Source: an uncultured Paracoccaceae bacterium (GTDB lineage: Bacteria; Pseudomonadota; Alphaproteobacteria; Rhodobacterales; Rhodobacteraceae). From it: a stretch of 64,000 nt of DNA. The stretch is taken from contig CANLVP010000001.1 of NCBI GenBank assembly GCA_947494675.1, positions 124,001 to 188,000 of the forward strand, read 5' to 3'. The notes beneath the pieces were generated by a model. It saw only the letters and a list, made by a program, of their open reading frames with translations. It was not told where the DNA came from and ran no database searches. Below are positions 44,687 to 53,322 of this stretch, in pieces. The number at the start of each line of letters is the position of its first letter. Position 1 is the stretch's first letter. Both the position numbers and the translations under genes were made by a program.

Positions 44687-45288
44687 GGCGTCCCTTTCAT
44701 CAGCGGATAGCCCGCAGCAGTCAGCAGGCCCACGGTTTCGGGCAACGGTAGCCCCATGACCGCGTGGAATGAGCCGTTGATCCAAGGGATAAAGGCCGAA
44801 GCAGGCCCTTGGATCGCATAACCCCCGGCCTTGCCTTGCCAGTCACCGGTGGCGAGATACCAATCGATCTCTGCGACCGAGAGGCGTTTCATCGCGACGG
44901 TCGATTGCACGTCCTTTTGCCAGATCCTGTCGCCACGCTTGACCGCCATGGCGGTGATGACCTTGTGACGACGGCCAGAGAGCTTTTGCAAAAAGGCCGC
45001 TGCCTCTGCTGCGTCGGCAGGCTTACCCATGATCCGGCGGCCAAGGGCAACAGTGGTGTCGGCACAAAGCACGAGTTCATCTTCGGCGATCTGCACCGCA
45101 GCCGCCTTTTCACGGGCAATCCGATTGACGTAGTCGCGCGGCACTTCGGCCTTGGCTGGGTCTTCGTCAATATCCGGTGGGCGGATGGCGTGGGGTGTCA
45201 CGCCGATCTGCGCCAAAAGCTCAAGCCGGCGCGGCGAGCCGGAGCCGAGGATGAGCTTGAGCGCGGGATCGGGGGATAGGGTTGTCAT
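44683..45288 (-). CDS. maf: Maf-family nucleoside triphosphate pyrophosphatase
   Basis: 201-residue nucleotide house-cleaning enzyme that hydrolyses dTTP/UTP or modified nucleotides. Signatures: [18 protein letters not shown] (S-x-R-R), [20 protein letters not shown] (general base Asp) and [40 protein letters not shown] matches the YhdE/Maf-a type. Four-base overlap with the RNase gene. Confidence 0.94.
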   Translation of the reverse strand: MTTLSPDPALKLILGSGSPRRLELLAQIGVTPHAIRPPDIDEDPAKAEVPRDYVNRIAREKAAAVQIAEDELVLCADTTVALGRRIMGKPADAAEAAAFLQKLSGRRHKVITAMAVKRGDRIWQKDVQSTVAMKRLSVAEIDWYLATGDWQGKAGGYAIQGPASAFIPWINGSFHAVMGLPLPETVGLLTAAGYPLMKGTP

Positions 45289-45396
45289 GGTGCAACGATG
45301 GCTGCGACCAAAAGGCCGCAGTGTGAGTATGTTTCACCTAAAATTGCCACCGGGTGACGGCCGCAGTTTGCGCCACGCAAACCGCTTACCCGCACT

Positions 45397-45417
45397 GGGT
45401 CAAGCACGGCTTGACCC
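45397..45417. terminator. Perfect 9-3-9 hairpin at the infA stop
   Basis: Arms GGGTCAAGC and GCTTGACCC around an ACG loop; the last arm base overlaps the infA stop codon (45417-45419). It is well placed as the infA terminator or 3' stabiliser although no T run follows. Confidence 0.6.
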
Positions 45418-45635
45418 TACTTAAACCGGTAATTGATCCGACCTTTGGTCAAATCATAGGGGGTCATTTCGACCTGCACCTTGTCGCCTGCCAGAACCCG
45501 GATGCGGTTCTTGCGCATCTTGCCTGCCGTATGTGCGATAATTTCATGGCCGTTCTCAAGTTCGACCCGGAATGTCGCATTCGGCAGAAGTTCCTTCACG
45601 ACACCGGGGAATTCGAGAATATCTTCCTTGGCCAT
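45417..45635 (-). CDS. infA: Translation initiation factor IF-1
   Basis: 72-residue S1-fold factor that occupies the ribosomal A site during initiation. [20 protein letters not shown] then [20 protein letters not shown] and [20 protein letters not shown] are diagnostic. Start at ATG 45635 (MAKED); the frame's five extra codons upstream are not family sequence. The hairpin right after the stop ends this unit before maf. Confidence 0.97.
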   Translation of the reverse strand: MAKEDILEFPGVVKELLPNATFRVELENGHEIIAHTAGKMRKNRIRVLAGDKVQVEMTPYDLTKGRINYRFK

Positions 45636-45778
45636 GTGGTCTCCTGTCATAAATCTGCGCTCTTTGCGCGGGGCTTAAATGCGCCCACAGCACGGAAATA
45701 TCAAGTGGAAAGGCAACTTGGGGGTTCTTTTGCCGCGGCAAAGGTCGCAATGTGCCCCAAGGTAACGGGGGAAAGCGC

Positions 45779-46534
45779 ATGTGCTGGTCGATGGGGGCCT
45801 CTGTCGGGATGTCGGCGGTGGGGATTGCGGCGACAGGATATCTGATCGCCAAGGGCAAGCCCGCGCCAATGTGGCTGCCTGTCGCCTATTTCACCGCGAT
45901 GGAAATTTTGCAGGCGGTGTCTTATCCAGTCGTCAATCAATGCGAGCTGAAGTCGAACCAGCTGGTGACGCTTTTGGGCTATATCCATATCGCGTTTCAG
46001 CCGTTGTTCTTTAACATTCTATGCCTCTTTGCCTTGCCCGTGGCCTATGCCAACCGGATCAAGTTGCCGGTCTTTTGCCTGTGTCTGGTGTCGGCGGTCG
46101 GCTCACTGGCGATGCTCTATCCATCTGAATCTGCTGGATTATGTGACACCGAGCGGATGATGTGCGCTGAACGGATGTGCACTTATATCGGCGAGTGGCA
46201 TCTGGCGTGGGAGTTGCCGTTTAACGGCTGGGGCAATGAATTCCGCGATCATTGGTTCCTGTGGATCGCAGAGGATGGGTTTATCGCTTATCAGGCCGCG
46301 TTTTTCTTTATGCCGATGATCTATGGGGCGTGGCGGCTGGCGCTTTATTTCTACCTGACGGGGCCGTTTTTGGTGCAGTTTCTGACCAACAATCTGGATG
46401 AGCAGCCCGCGATCTGGTGCCTGTTGTCGATTGGGATGCTGATCATTCTGCTGACGCCCAAGGTTTGGCCGTGGTTCACCGTGGCGCGTGCGCCTGTCTG
46501 GATGCGTTGGGTGGGCGGGTCACAAGCGCGTTAG
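45779..46534 (+). CDS. DUF5765-family integral membrane protein
   Basis: About 251 residues with seven or more membrane helices. N-terminus MCWSMGASVGMSAVGIAATG; further segments ILQAVSYPVVNQCELKSNQL, CLFALPVAYANRIKLPVFCL. A Cys-rich extracytoplasmic loop (LCDTERMMCAERMCTY) precedes the last helices. The family is uncharacterised. Convergent with the nitrilase gene (stops overlap by 15 bp). Confidence 0.8.
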   Translation: MCWSMGASVGMSAVGIAATGYLIAKGKPAPMWLPVAYFTAMEILQAVSYPVVNQCELKSNQLVTLLGYIHIAFQPLFFNILCLFALPVAYANRIKLPVFCLCLVSAVGSLAMLYPSESAGLCDTERMMCAERMCTYIGEWHLAWELPFNGWGNEFRDHWFLWIAEDGFIAYQAAFFFMPMIYGAWRLALYFYLTGPFLVQFLTNNLDEQPAIWCLLSIGMLIILLTPKVWPWFTVARAPVWMRWVGGSQAR

Positions 46535-47392
46535 CGTGGTGGCGATGCCGTCTTGCAGCGGCCAGTCAGCGTAGTTGCCAACTTGCCCCGTCTTGCGGGC
46601 CTGCGCGATCTGGGCGGGGTCCACGTCAACGATGATCCAGCCCGGTGCATCCGTGTCGCCTTGGGCGATGATCCCGTCGGATGGCAGGCCATAGTCAGGC
46701 GGGCAAAAGAGCCCGGCGCGGCCGGTGTTGGCGCTGACCACATCGCAGCCGGGCACTTGGCCAACCAACGGGGCCTGCACAATCAGGCATTGCCCTTCGA
46801 TGGCGCGGGCACGGGCCGATTGCCGCACGCGGGTCTGGCCTGCGGGAAATTCGGTGCAGGACGGGACGAGGATCATGTCCGCCCCGGCGGCGATCTGGCT
46901 GCGGGCGAGCAGTGGGAATTCGCTGTCGTAACAGATGAGCACGCCGATTTTGCCCAAGGGTGTGTCGAACAGTTGGAGGTGATCGCCGCCGGTGATTTGC
47001 ATCTCATCGCGTTCGTATGGCGTGGGAATGATCTTGGCTTGCGTGCCGGTGGTCCCATTTGGCAGGCAGAGCGTGGCGCTGTTGGTGATCCCTTGTGGTC
47101 CGTTTTGCGCGATGGAACCTGCGAGGAGCGTGATCTGGTGACGTTGCGCAAGATCGCTGTGCAAGGCGTTCCAATCATCCGCGCGTGCCGCCATCGCATT
47201 GCGCCATACGATGGGACCGGGATCAGCGCCGGGCGTGCCTATCAACGCTGCCTCAGCGCCCGCATATTCGGGGAAAACGGCAAGGTCCGCGCCCTGCCCC
47301 TTGGCCTGCGCCACCCAGGTGTCTAGCTTCGTCGCAAGCGCGTCCCAAGAGGCATGCCATTCAGGCGGATATGCGGCGACAGCGATCTTCAT
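46520..47392 (-). CDS. Carbon-nitrogen hydrolase (nitrilase superfamily)
   Basis: 290 residues. The Glu-Lys-Cys triad is visible: AVFPEYAGAEAAL (Glu), the TPYERDEMQITGGDHLQLFD (Lys region in AKIIPTPYERDEM) and KIGVLICYDSEFPLLARSQI (Cys). Likely an omega-amidase or N-carbamoyl hydrolase type; the C-terminus lacks an added domain. It begins one base after the stop of the 29-residue peptide gene (TGAATG), ending a chain of coupled genes. Confidence 0.9.
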   Translation of the reverse strand: MKIAVAAYPPEWHASWDALATKLDTWVAQAKGQGADLAVFPEYAGAEAALIGTPGADPGPIVWRNAMAARADDWNALHSDLAQRHQITLLAGSIAQNGPQGITNSATLCLPNGTTGTQAKIIPTPYERDEMQITGGDHLQLFDTPLGKIGVLICYDSEFPLLARSQIAAGADMILVPSCTEFPAGQTRVRQSARARAIEGQCLIVQAPLVGQVPGCDVVSANTGRAGLFCPPDYGLPSDGIIAQGDTDAPGWIIVDVDPAQIAQARKTGQVGNYADWPLQDGIATTLTRL

Positions 47393-47482
47393 TCAGGTGC
47401 TCCGCAGCCAAAGGATCAATGGGGCCGCCAGGACCACAACGGCAAGCCCCAGCAAGACGGCAAAGAGCGCGGGGCGCTTCAT
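47393..47482 (-). CDS. 29-aa single-span membrane peptide
   Basis: A 29-codon frame, MKRPALFAVLLGLAVVVLAA then PLILWLRST, which is one membrane helix with a basic N-terminus. Its ATG overlaps the GNAT stop as ATGA and its stop abuts the nitrilase ATG. Position and overlap pattern on both sides make a real gene likely although it is too short for routine annotation. Confidence 0.7.
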   Translation of the reverse strand: MKRPALFAVLLGLAVVVLAAPLILWLRST

Positions 47483-48066
47483 TCTGCAAGGTCCTTGCGC
47501 CAGACCTGCAGTGCCTTGGTCGTGGGTTTTGGCGTCCCCACATCGCGCCACGAAAACGAGGCTTTGGCCCCGGCCACCGGCGCATAGCCGCGGTTGCGCC
47601 AGAACCCGTCCAAGGGCACATAGTCGGCGGGTCGGGCCGGGTGATCTTGCGGGCGGTCGACGGCGCAGAACATGGCATAGCGGCGACCAACGGCGCGGGC
47701 CTGCGCCTCGCGCGCGTCAAAGAAATGATGCCCCGCCCCCTGCCCGCGATAGCGCGGCAAAAGCACGCTTTCGGCGAAGTAAAAGACCTGACGCGCGTCA
47801 AGGTCAGGCATGGCGGTGCGAAAGTCGTCGGCGTGGTCTTCCAGCGCCATACCCGTCGCGGCGCCAACGATCCGGTCGCCTGCCCTTGCCACCACGATCA
47901 CCGCGCCCTGTGCGTTGGTGTAGCTTGCTAAGTATCTGTGTTCGTAACCTAAATTGCCCTCGTACAAATATGGCCAGTCGCGAAAGACGCGAATCCGCAA
48001 GACCGCCAGTTCCGGCACCAGACGAGCGATGCGATGGCCCGTGACAGTCTCAAACGTAAGGGTCAT
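47479..48066 (-). CDS. GNAT-family N-acetyltransferase
   Basis: About 195 residues. The acetyl-CoA motif is ESVLLPRYRGQGAGHHFFDA; VPLDGFWRNRGYAPVAG is the C-terminal beta-strand part. The segment FRDWPYLYEGNLGYEHRYLA resembles large GNATs of unknown substrate. Start at ATG 48066, overlapping the NTF2-like gene stop by four bases, so translation of the two is coupled. Confidence 0.88.
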   Translation of the reverse strand: MTLTFETVTGHRIARLVPELAVLRIRVFRDWPYLYEGNLGYEHRYLASYTNAQGAVIVVARAGDRIVGAATGMALEDHADDFRTAMPDLDARQVFYFAESVLLPRYRGQGAGHHFFDAREAQARAVGRRYAMFCAVDRPQDHPARPADYVPLDGFWRNRGYAPVAGAKASFSWRDVGTPKPTTKALQVWRKDLAE

Positions 48067-48461
48067 GATACCTGTTTCAGCCAGTCCGCGAAGTTGTAAT
48101 AGGTGGTGACCCGGCAAATCTTGTCCCCACGCAAGGTCATCATCGACGCCCCCGGCAGGCAGTAGGTTTGCCCGGTCGCGGCAGGCAGACCATCGTCGGT
48201 TTCCAGATAGGTGCCGTTGACGGTGAATTCGGCCGCGCCGCGAGTGCCGTTCTGCGCGGAAAACAGCACGATATCGGTCAACTCTTCGCGGTAACAACGG
48301 CTCATATGGGCGCAAAAGGCGGCAAAGGCGTCGCGGCCAATCCGCACCTCGCCTTCGTTGACGTGATGGGCCACGTCATCGGTCAGACAGGCCAGCATCC
48401 CGTCCACATCCCCCGCATTAAACGCCGCAAAATAGCGGCCCAAAACCGTGGTCGCGTCCAT
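48063..48461 (-). CDS. SnoaL/NTF2-like protein
   Basis: 132 residues forming an NTF2-like cone: TTVLGRYFAAFNAGDVDGML and CLTDDVAHHVNEGEVRIGRD, then AFAAFCAHMSRCYREELTDI. Often a ketosteroid-isomerase-like enzyme or binding protein; catalytic residues cannot be assigned. First gene of the NTF2-GNAT-peptide-nitrilase chain, three bases after the phosphatase stop. Confidence 0.85.
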   Translation of the reverse strand: MDATTVLGRYFAAFNAGDVDGMLACLTDDVAHHVNEGEVRIGRDAFAAFCAHMSRCYREELTDIVLFSAQNGTRGAAEFTVNGTYLETDDGLPAATGQTYCLPGASMMTLRGDKICRVTTYYNFADWLKQVS

Positions 48462-48464
48462 CGC

Positions 48465-48950
48465 CTACTCCATCGCCGGGCCGAACCGTGCGGTCAGCCT
48501 TTCAATGATCTGATCCCGCGCCTGCCGGTAAAGCGCCAGCCGCGCCTCGCGGCCCTCACCCATGCCAGTGGGGTCAAGGATCGGCCAATATTCCACCTCA
48601 AGATGATAGAACTGCGTCAAATCAAGCGCCCGCCGCTGGCTTGCCGGTGAGAGCGCCAAGACCAGATCAAAGGACGACAGGTCATCGCCCCAATCTTCCA
48701 TTTCGTCAAAGCTACGGCTGCGGTGGCGGGCCAGTTCGACCCCGATTTCCTGGCAGACAGAGATCGCAAAGCCGTCAATCTCAAGATCATTTTTGACGCC
48801 GACCGATTGGATATAGCAGCGCATGCCGTAGAGCTTTTTCATGATCCCTTCGGCCATCGGGGATCGCACGGCGTTGTGATCGCAGCAGAATAGAACGGAT
48901 TGCGGTAGGGGCTGAATGACTGATGCCTCACCCATGCCCTCAGCCCCCAA
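48465..48950 (-). CDS. Low-molecular-weight protein-tyrosine phosphatase
   Basis: 161 residues. The P-loop is FCCDHNAVRSPMAEGIMKK (C-x5-R-S) near residue 22, and the general acid Asp lies in PILDPTGMGEGREARL. The second half of the protein, LVLALSPASQRRALDLTQF, follows family pattern. The ArsC-type thioredoxin cysteine pair is not evident, so phosphatase is preferred. Overlaps UPF0262 by eleven bases. Confidence 0.87.
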   Translation of the reverse strand: MGAEGMGEASVIQPLPQSVLFCCDHNAVRSPMAEGIMKKLYGMRCYIQSVGVKNDLEIDGFAISVCQEIGVELARHRSRSFDEMEDWGDDLSSFDLVLALSPASQRRALDLTQFYHLEVEYWPILDPTGMGEGREARLALYRQARDQIIERLTARFGPAME

Positions 48951-49419
48951 AGTGCAGCACGCAGATCAGGGTGAAGAGGCGGCGGGCGGTGTCGATATCC
49001 ACCTCTGCCTTGCCTTCCAGCCGCTCTTGCAGGACGCGCGCGCCCTCGTTGTGGATGCCGCGCCGCGCCATATCGATGGTCTCGATCTGGCTGGGCGGCA
49101 GAGACTTGACCGCGTCAAAATAGCTTTCGCAAATCTGGAAATAGTCTTTGACCACCTGACGGAATGGCCCCAGCGACAGATGGAACGCGCCATCGACGCC
49201 TGTGCCGACGTCCGTCAGATCAAACACCAAACGCCGGTCCTTGATCGAGAGGTTCAGATTGTAAGGCCCCGGTGGCACGTCGCGCCCGTCGCGACCAATC
49301 ATCACAAAGGAATTGTCTTCCAGCAGATCAAACACCGCCACTCGGCGTTCTTGTTCGATCTCGGCCGTCGGCGCGGGCAATCCTGCGTCATCTAGGGCGA
49401 TGTCTGCGATCTTGCTCAT
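48940..49419 (-). CDS. UPF0262 family protein
   Basis: 159 residues of an alphaproteobacterial family of unknown function. Typical parts: IEQERRVAVFDLLEDNSFVM, VPPGPYNLNLSIKDRRLVFD, and AFHLSLGPFRQVVKDYFQIC. It is flanked by hisD upstream (four-base overlap) and the tyrosine phosphatase downstream, the arrangement common for UPF0262 in relatives. No enzyme motif seen. Confidence 0.92.
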   Translation of the reverse strand: MSKIADIALDDAGLPAPTAEIEQERRVAVFDLLEDNSFVMIGRDGRDVPPGPYNLNLSIKDRRLVFDLTDVGTGVDGAFHLSLGPFRQVVKDYFQICESYFDAVKSLPPSQIETIDMARRGIHNEGARVLQERLEGKAEVDIDTARRLFTLICVLHFGG

Positions 49420-50729
49420 GACGGGTCCTCGTCGTTCAGGCGATCCAGCCGAACCTGCACCGACAACCCATGCGCCTCCAAACTTTCCGAAGTCGCCAAA
49501 CGCACCGCCGCTGGCCCAATCGCCTTGAGCGCCTGCGGCGTCATCTGGGACAATGTTGTGCGTTTAACGAAATCCATCACCGAGAGCCCGCTTGAAAACC
49601 GCGCTGACCGGGCGGTGGGCAACACGTGGTTTGGACCGCCAATGTAGTCGCCAATCGCTTCGGGGGTAAACCCGCCAATAAAGATGGCCCCGGCATGGGT
49701 GATTTTGCGCGAAAGTGCCTCTGCGTCTTGGGTGCAAAGTTCAAGGTGTTCTGGCGCGATCCGGTCGGACAGGGCCACCGCCTCGTCCATATCGCGGACG
49801 GTGATGATCGCGCCAAAGTCGCGCCAGCTGTCGCCAGCGATCACGCGACGTTCGAGCGTTTCAAGCCGCGCCTCAACCGCTGCCGCTACCGCGCGGCCAA
49901 AGCCTGCGTCATCGGTGATCAGGATCGATTGTGCGCTGGCGTCGTGTTCCGCCTGCGACAGCAGATCAAGGGCGATCCAATCGGGATCATTGTCGCGATC
50001 AGCGATCACCAAAATCTCTGACGGGCCTGCGATCATGTCGATACCGACCTTGCCAAAAACACGGCGTTTGGCCGCGGCCACAAAGGCATTGCCGGGGCCG
50101 GTGATCTTGTCGACGGGGGCAATTGTATCGGTGCCATAGGCCAGTGCCGCAACCGCCTGTGCGCCGCCGATCCGGTAGACCTCATCCACGCCCGAGATAC
50201 GCGCGGCCAACAGGACCAAGGGGTTCACCGCCCCATCCGGGGTTGGCACGACCATGGCCAAACGGCCCACGCCCGCGACCTTGGCCGGGATCGCGTTCAT
50301 CAACACCGATGAGGGATAAGTCGCCAGACCGCCCGGCACATAAAGCCCGGCTGCCGAGACAGGCGTCCAGCGCCAGCCCAGCTTTGCCCCGGCCTCGTCT
50401 TCCCACATGGCGTCCTGTGGCATTTGCCGTGCATGATAGGCGCGGATGCGTGTGGCAGCCAATTCCAGCGCTGCACGATCGTCAGCCGAAACCTCGGCGC
50501 AAGCCGCCGCGATCTCAGCTTCCGAAAACCGCATAGACGTTGCATCCAGCGTGATACGGTCAAACTTGGCGGTCAGCTCAAGGACTGCGGCATCCCCACG
50601 GGCGCGGACATCGGCGATGATTTCGGCGACGACGGCGTCAACATCGGGGCTATCCTCGCGCTTGGCGGCCAGAAGCTGCGCAAATTGCGCGTCAAAATCA
50701 GCATCCCCGGTGGACAAAAACTGCGGCAT
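49416..50729 (-). CDS. hisD: Histidinol dehydrogenase
   Basis: 437-residue zinc enzyme that oxidises histidinol to histidine in two steps. Signatures: PGGLATYPSSVLMNAIPAKV, IDMIAGPSEILVIADRDNDP (active-site region), FIGGFTPEAIGDYIGGPNHV (His ligand GPNHVLPT) and AHGLSVQVRLDRLN. Start at ATG 50729. Its stop overlaps the UPF0262 start. Confidence 0.96.
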   Translation of the reverse strand: MPQFLSTGDADFDAQFAQLLAAKREDSPDVDAVVAEIIADVRARGDAAVLELTAKFDRITLDATSMRFSEAEIAAACAEVSADDRAALELAATRIRAYHARQMPQDAMWEDEAGAKLGWRWTPVSAAGLYVPGGLATYPSSVLMNAIPAKVAGVGRLAMVVPTPDGAVNPLVLLAARISGVDEVYRIGGAQAVAALAYGTDTIAPVDKITGPGNAFVAAAKRRVFGKVGIDMIAGPSEILVIADRDNDPDWIALDLLSQAEHDASAQSILITDDAGFGRAVAAAVEARLETLERRVIAGDSWRDFGAIITVRDMDEAVALSDRIAPEHLELCTQDAEALSRKITHAGAIFIGGFTPEAIGDYIGGPNHVLPTARSARFSSGLSVMDFVKRTTLSQMTPQALKAIGPAAVRLATSESLEAHGLSVQVRLDRLNDEDPS

Positions 50730-50808
50730 CGGCCTTCTCCTTTGCCCGCGTCATACAAGGCCAACACGGGCGTCGCAATCCGCGCAGCCTGCAAACTTTT
50801 TCGGTTTC

Positions 50809-50829
50809 AAAATATCCCCGCCGGAGGCA
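50809..50829. repeat. Second copy of AAAATATCCCCGCCGGAGGCA motif
   Basis: Identical to 36232-36252 over 21 bases. Lies between the DUF2948 stop (50926) and hisD start (50729), a 196-bp gap otherwise without clear structure. Confidence 0.7.
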
Positions 50830-50925
50830 TCCGCCCTATCAGCCAAAACCGCCATCCGGTCTATGGCAGGCGTGATCCACATGCCCTGCAAAAAAATGTC
50901 GTGCGGCGTAAGCCGCGCCTTTGGA

Positions 50926-51399
50926 TCAACCGTGGTCAGGGGCGCGCCGTGAGGGCGCGATATAGGGGCGCGTGACGTCCTTGAGCATGACCTCAAGCGC
51001 CTCAACCTGCAGGGCAATGGCACCATCACCCGCAAGGGTGATCATCACCTCGCCTGCGCCCTCTTCACCGGGTTCAAAGGTCACCGACAAGACGCTCAGC
51101 ACCGTATCCGCATCACCCTTTGGCACGCCCTGGCTGCGCACGGACAGCACATCGCTGATCAACATCACCGCTTGCACACGCTCAAAATCGCGCGCGCGCG
51201 CTGTGGCACCGGGGGCGTCTTCCCACCGGAACCGGTTGAGCAGGATCGCAAAGCGGCGATCGCGCTTGGTGAACTGCATTTCCGATCCGGGAAAGACGGC
51301 GTCCTGCACCAGCGCGGACAGGACCTGCAGGTCTTCGGCGTCGCGGGCGATCAGCCGTAAGGGCGCTTCGCCTCCGTCTTCAAATCTTGCGTCGCTCAT
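50926..51399 (-). CDS. DUF2948 family protein
   Basis: 157 residues of an alphaproteobacterial family of unknown function. Family parts: [20 protein letters not shown] and [20 protein letters not shown] then [11 protein letters not shown]. The C-terminus has [20 protein letters not shown]. The gene overlaps murA by four bases and is followed by the hisD gene 196 bp on. Confidence 0.9.
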   Translation of the reverse strand: MSDARFEDGGEAPLRLIARDAEDLQVLSALVQDAVFPGSEMQFTKRDRRFAILLNRFRWEDAPGATARARDFERVQAVMLISDVLSVRSQGVPKGDADTVLSVLSVTFEPGEEGAGEVMITLAGDGAIALQVEALEVMLKDVTRPYIAPSRRAPDHG

Positions 51400-52664
51400 G
51401 ACCCTGGGACCCGTTCGATCTGCGCACCGACGGCACCCAGTTTTTCCTCAACATGCTCATATCCGCGATCAAGGTGATAGACGCGGTTCACCTGCGTCTC
51501 ACCCTCTGCCGCGAGGCCCGCGAGGATCAAGGACACCGAGGCGCGCAGATCGGTCGCCATCACAGGCGCGCCTTTCATTTTCTTAACACCCGCGACCGTC
51601 GCGGTGCCGCCCTGCACCTCAATCTCGGCACCCATGCGGATCAATTCCGGCGCGTGCATGAAGCGGTTCTCGAAGATCTTTTCTTCCAGCACGGATGTCC
51701 CATCGGCAATACAGAGCATCGCCATCATCTGCGCCTGCAAATCGGTCGGGAAACCGGGGAAGGGTTCGGTGGTCACGTCCACTGCACGCGGGCGGTCGCC
51801 GGTGCGCTTCACGGTCAGGCCTTCGGGCGTTTCGGTCACCGACACGCCTGCCATTTCGAGCTTTTCCACGAAGCTTTTGACCAGATCCAAGCGCCCGCCA
51901 AGGCATGTGACCTCGCCGCCCGCGATCACCGGGGCCAGCATATAGGTGCCAAGCTCAATCCGGTCGGTGACGACCGGATGGGTGGCCGCGCCAAGGCGGT
52001 CGACACCCTGCACTTCGATGGTGGATGTGCCGTCACCCGAGATTTGCGCGCCCATGCTGCGCAGACAGGTTGCCAGGTCAACGATCTCGGGCTCGCGCGC
52101 GGCGTTTTCGATCAGTGTCGTGCCCTTGGCGAGGGTCGCGGCCATGAGCACGTTTTCGGTCGCCCCAACGGAGGCAAAGCGCAGCGGCACTTTCGCGCCT
52201 TTCAACCCGCCCCTGGCTTCGGCATGCAAGTAACCGTCGCGCAGGTCAATCGTGGCCCCCATCGCCTCGAGCGCGGTGACGTGGATATCCATTGGCCGTG
52301 CGCCGATGGCACAGCCGCCCGGCAGCGACACGGTCGCCTTGTGGTGCCGCGCCAGCAAAGGCCCCAGCACAAGGTTGGAGGCGCGCATTTTGCGCACAAT
52401 CTCATAATCCGCCGTGGTCGAGGTCATCGCATGGCTCGACAGCACCTGAACCTTGCCGTCCTGCATGGAGGTGACTTCAACCCCCAGCGACTGCAACAGC
52501 GCCGTCATCGTCTTGATGTCCGACAGGCGCGGCGCATTGGTCAGCGTCAGCGGTTCCTCGGACAGCAGCGTCGCCGGCATCAGCGTCAGGGCCGCATTCT
52601 TGGCACCTGCGATATTAATCTTACCATTCAGCGGCTTACCGCCCGTTACCCGGATTGAATCCAT
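51396..52664 (-). CDS. murA: UDP-N-acetylglucosamine 1-carboxyvinyltransferase
   Basis: 422-residue enzyme for the first committed step of peptidoglycan synthesis. Active-site loop is [20 protein letters not shown] with the PEP-binding Cys, so it is of the fosfomycin-sensitive form. [20 protein letters not shown] at the N-terminus, [20 protein letters not shown] and the later [13 protein letters not shown]-like [17 protein letters not shown] match. Start at ATG 52664; overlapped by DUF2948. Confidence 0.97.
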   Translation of the reverse strand: MDSIRVTGGKPLNGKINIAGAKNAALTLMPATLLSEEPLTLTNAPRLSDIKTMTALLQSLGVEVTSMQDGKVQVLSSHAMTSTTADYEIVRKMRASNLVLGPLLARHHKATVSLPGGCAIGARPMDIHVTALEAMGATIDLRDGYLHAEARGGLKGAKVPLRFASVGATENVLMAATLAKGTTLIENAAREPEIVDLATCLRSMGAQISGDGTSTIEVQGVDRLGAATHPVVTDRIELGTYMLAPVIAGGEVTCLGGRLDLVKSFVEKLEMAGVSVTETPEGLTVKRTGDRPRAVDVTTEPFPGFPTDLQAQMMAMLCIADGTSVLEEKIFENRFMHAPELIRMGAEIEVQGGTATVAGVKKMKGAPVMATDLRASVSLILAGLAAEGETQVNRVYHLDRGYEHVEEKLGAVGAQIERVPGS

Positions 52665-52670
52665 GCCTGA

Positions 52671-52817
52671 CTACTCTTTCTCATCTGCCGCGGCACTTTT
52701 GCGTGCGCGTGTCTGTGCCTTGCGTTTGGCCATATTCGCCTTGAGCGCCGCCTTCAGGCGGTCTTCGCGGCTTTGCGGGGTCTTGGCCCCGCCTTTTGGC
52801 TTTGGCTTATCGGTCAT
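52671..52817 (-). CDS. Small basic protein upstream of murA (48 aa)
   Basis: 48 residues, starting MTDKPKPKGGAKTPQSREDR and then LKAALKANMAKRKAQTRARK, a strongly basic helix. It ends six bases before the murA ATG and is likely co-transcribed. Short basic proteins of this type precede murA in many Rhodobacteraceae as I recall. May bind nucleic acid; role unknown. Confidence 0.75.
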   Translation of the reverse strand: MTDKPKPKGGAKTPQSREDRLKAALKANMAKRKAQTRARKSAAADEKE

Positions 52818-52903
52818 GCCGCCCCTGTTACCAGCACCACCAAAAACCGTCCAGAGAGGGCTTGCACCATCTGCCGTAAAGGTCTAATTCCCCGCCCACG
52901 GAT

Positions 52904-52978
52904 GCTGTGGTAGCTCAGTGGCAGAGCACACCCTTGGTAAGGGTGAGGTCGAGAGTTCAATCCTCTCTCACAGCACCA
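52904..52978 (+). tRNA. tRNA-Thr (GGT)
   Basis: 75-nt tRNA with CCA encoded: acceptor GCTGTGG, D arm TAGCTCAGTGGCAGAGCA, anticodon arm CACCC-TTGGTAA-GGGTG (anticodon GGT), T arm GAGAGTTCAATCCTCTC. It is the parent of the repeats that follow. Confidence 0.95.
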
Positions 52979-53211
52979 TTCGTTTCACTTCCCGCATATC
53001 GGCCAGCACCCAGTCGACCCGGTCGGTCTCGACTTACGGGCCCGCAAGCGGACCCTGAGTGCGAGAGTTCAATCCTCTCTCACAGCACCATTCGTTTCAC
53101 TTCCCGCATATCGGCCAGCACCCCGTCGAACCGGTCGATCTCGACTTACGGGCCCGCAAGCGAACCCTGAGTGCGAGAGTTCAATCCTCTCTCACAGCAC
53201 CATTCGTTTCA
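52950..53211 (+). repeat. 112-bp tandem repeats carrying the tRNA-Thr 3' end
   Basis: Two full 112-bp units (52950-53061 and 53062-53173) and a partial third (53174-53211). Each begins in the T arm of tRNA-Thr, CGAGAGTTCAATCCTCTCTC, runs through ACAGCACCA and then the spacer ATTCGTTTCACTTCCCGCAT. The first unit overlaps the real tRNA. The two full units differ at about five positions. 112 is not a multiple of three, so no conserved peptide repeats. The layout recalls the repeats after E. coli tyrT (rtT RNA). Confidence 0.9.
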
Positions 53212-53248
53212 ATTTCCGATCATTTGGCGGCACCACTTCCGCTTGGAT

Positions 53249-53319
53249 CAGACTTTCCTTGAAAGTCTGGCCGCAAATCCTCTGGGAGGATTTGGCACCA
53301 CTTTCTGGGTCAGAAAGTG
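53249..53319. repeat. Array of three perfect 9-3-9 hairpins on a 25-bp period
   Basis: Hairpins at 53249-53269 (CAGACTTTC-CTT-GAAAGTCTG), 53274-53294 (CAAATCCTC-TGG-GAGGATTTG) and 53299-53319 (CACTTTCTG-GGT-CAGAAAGTG). Each is 21 bases with perfect 9-base arms, spaced by exactly four bases (GCCG, GCAC). All begin CA and end TG but the arms differ. It lies between the tRNA repeats and the stop of the minus-strand lipoprotein gene. Confidence 0.9.
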
Positions 53320-53322
53320 TCC

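Noticed and set aside
52950-53211. CRISPR array
   Set aside because: Repeats are 112 bp with no unique spacers and no cas genes; each unit is a tRNA tail plus constant spacer.
52907-53262. Two basic open frames running through tRNA-Thr and its repeats
   Set aside because: They start inside a tRNA, and the 112-bp unit shifts frame each time, so no repeated peptide is kept; unlike a protamine-like Tpr protein there is no sustained basic tract.
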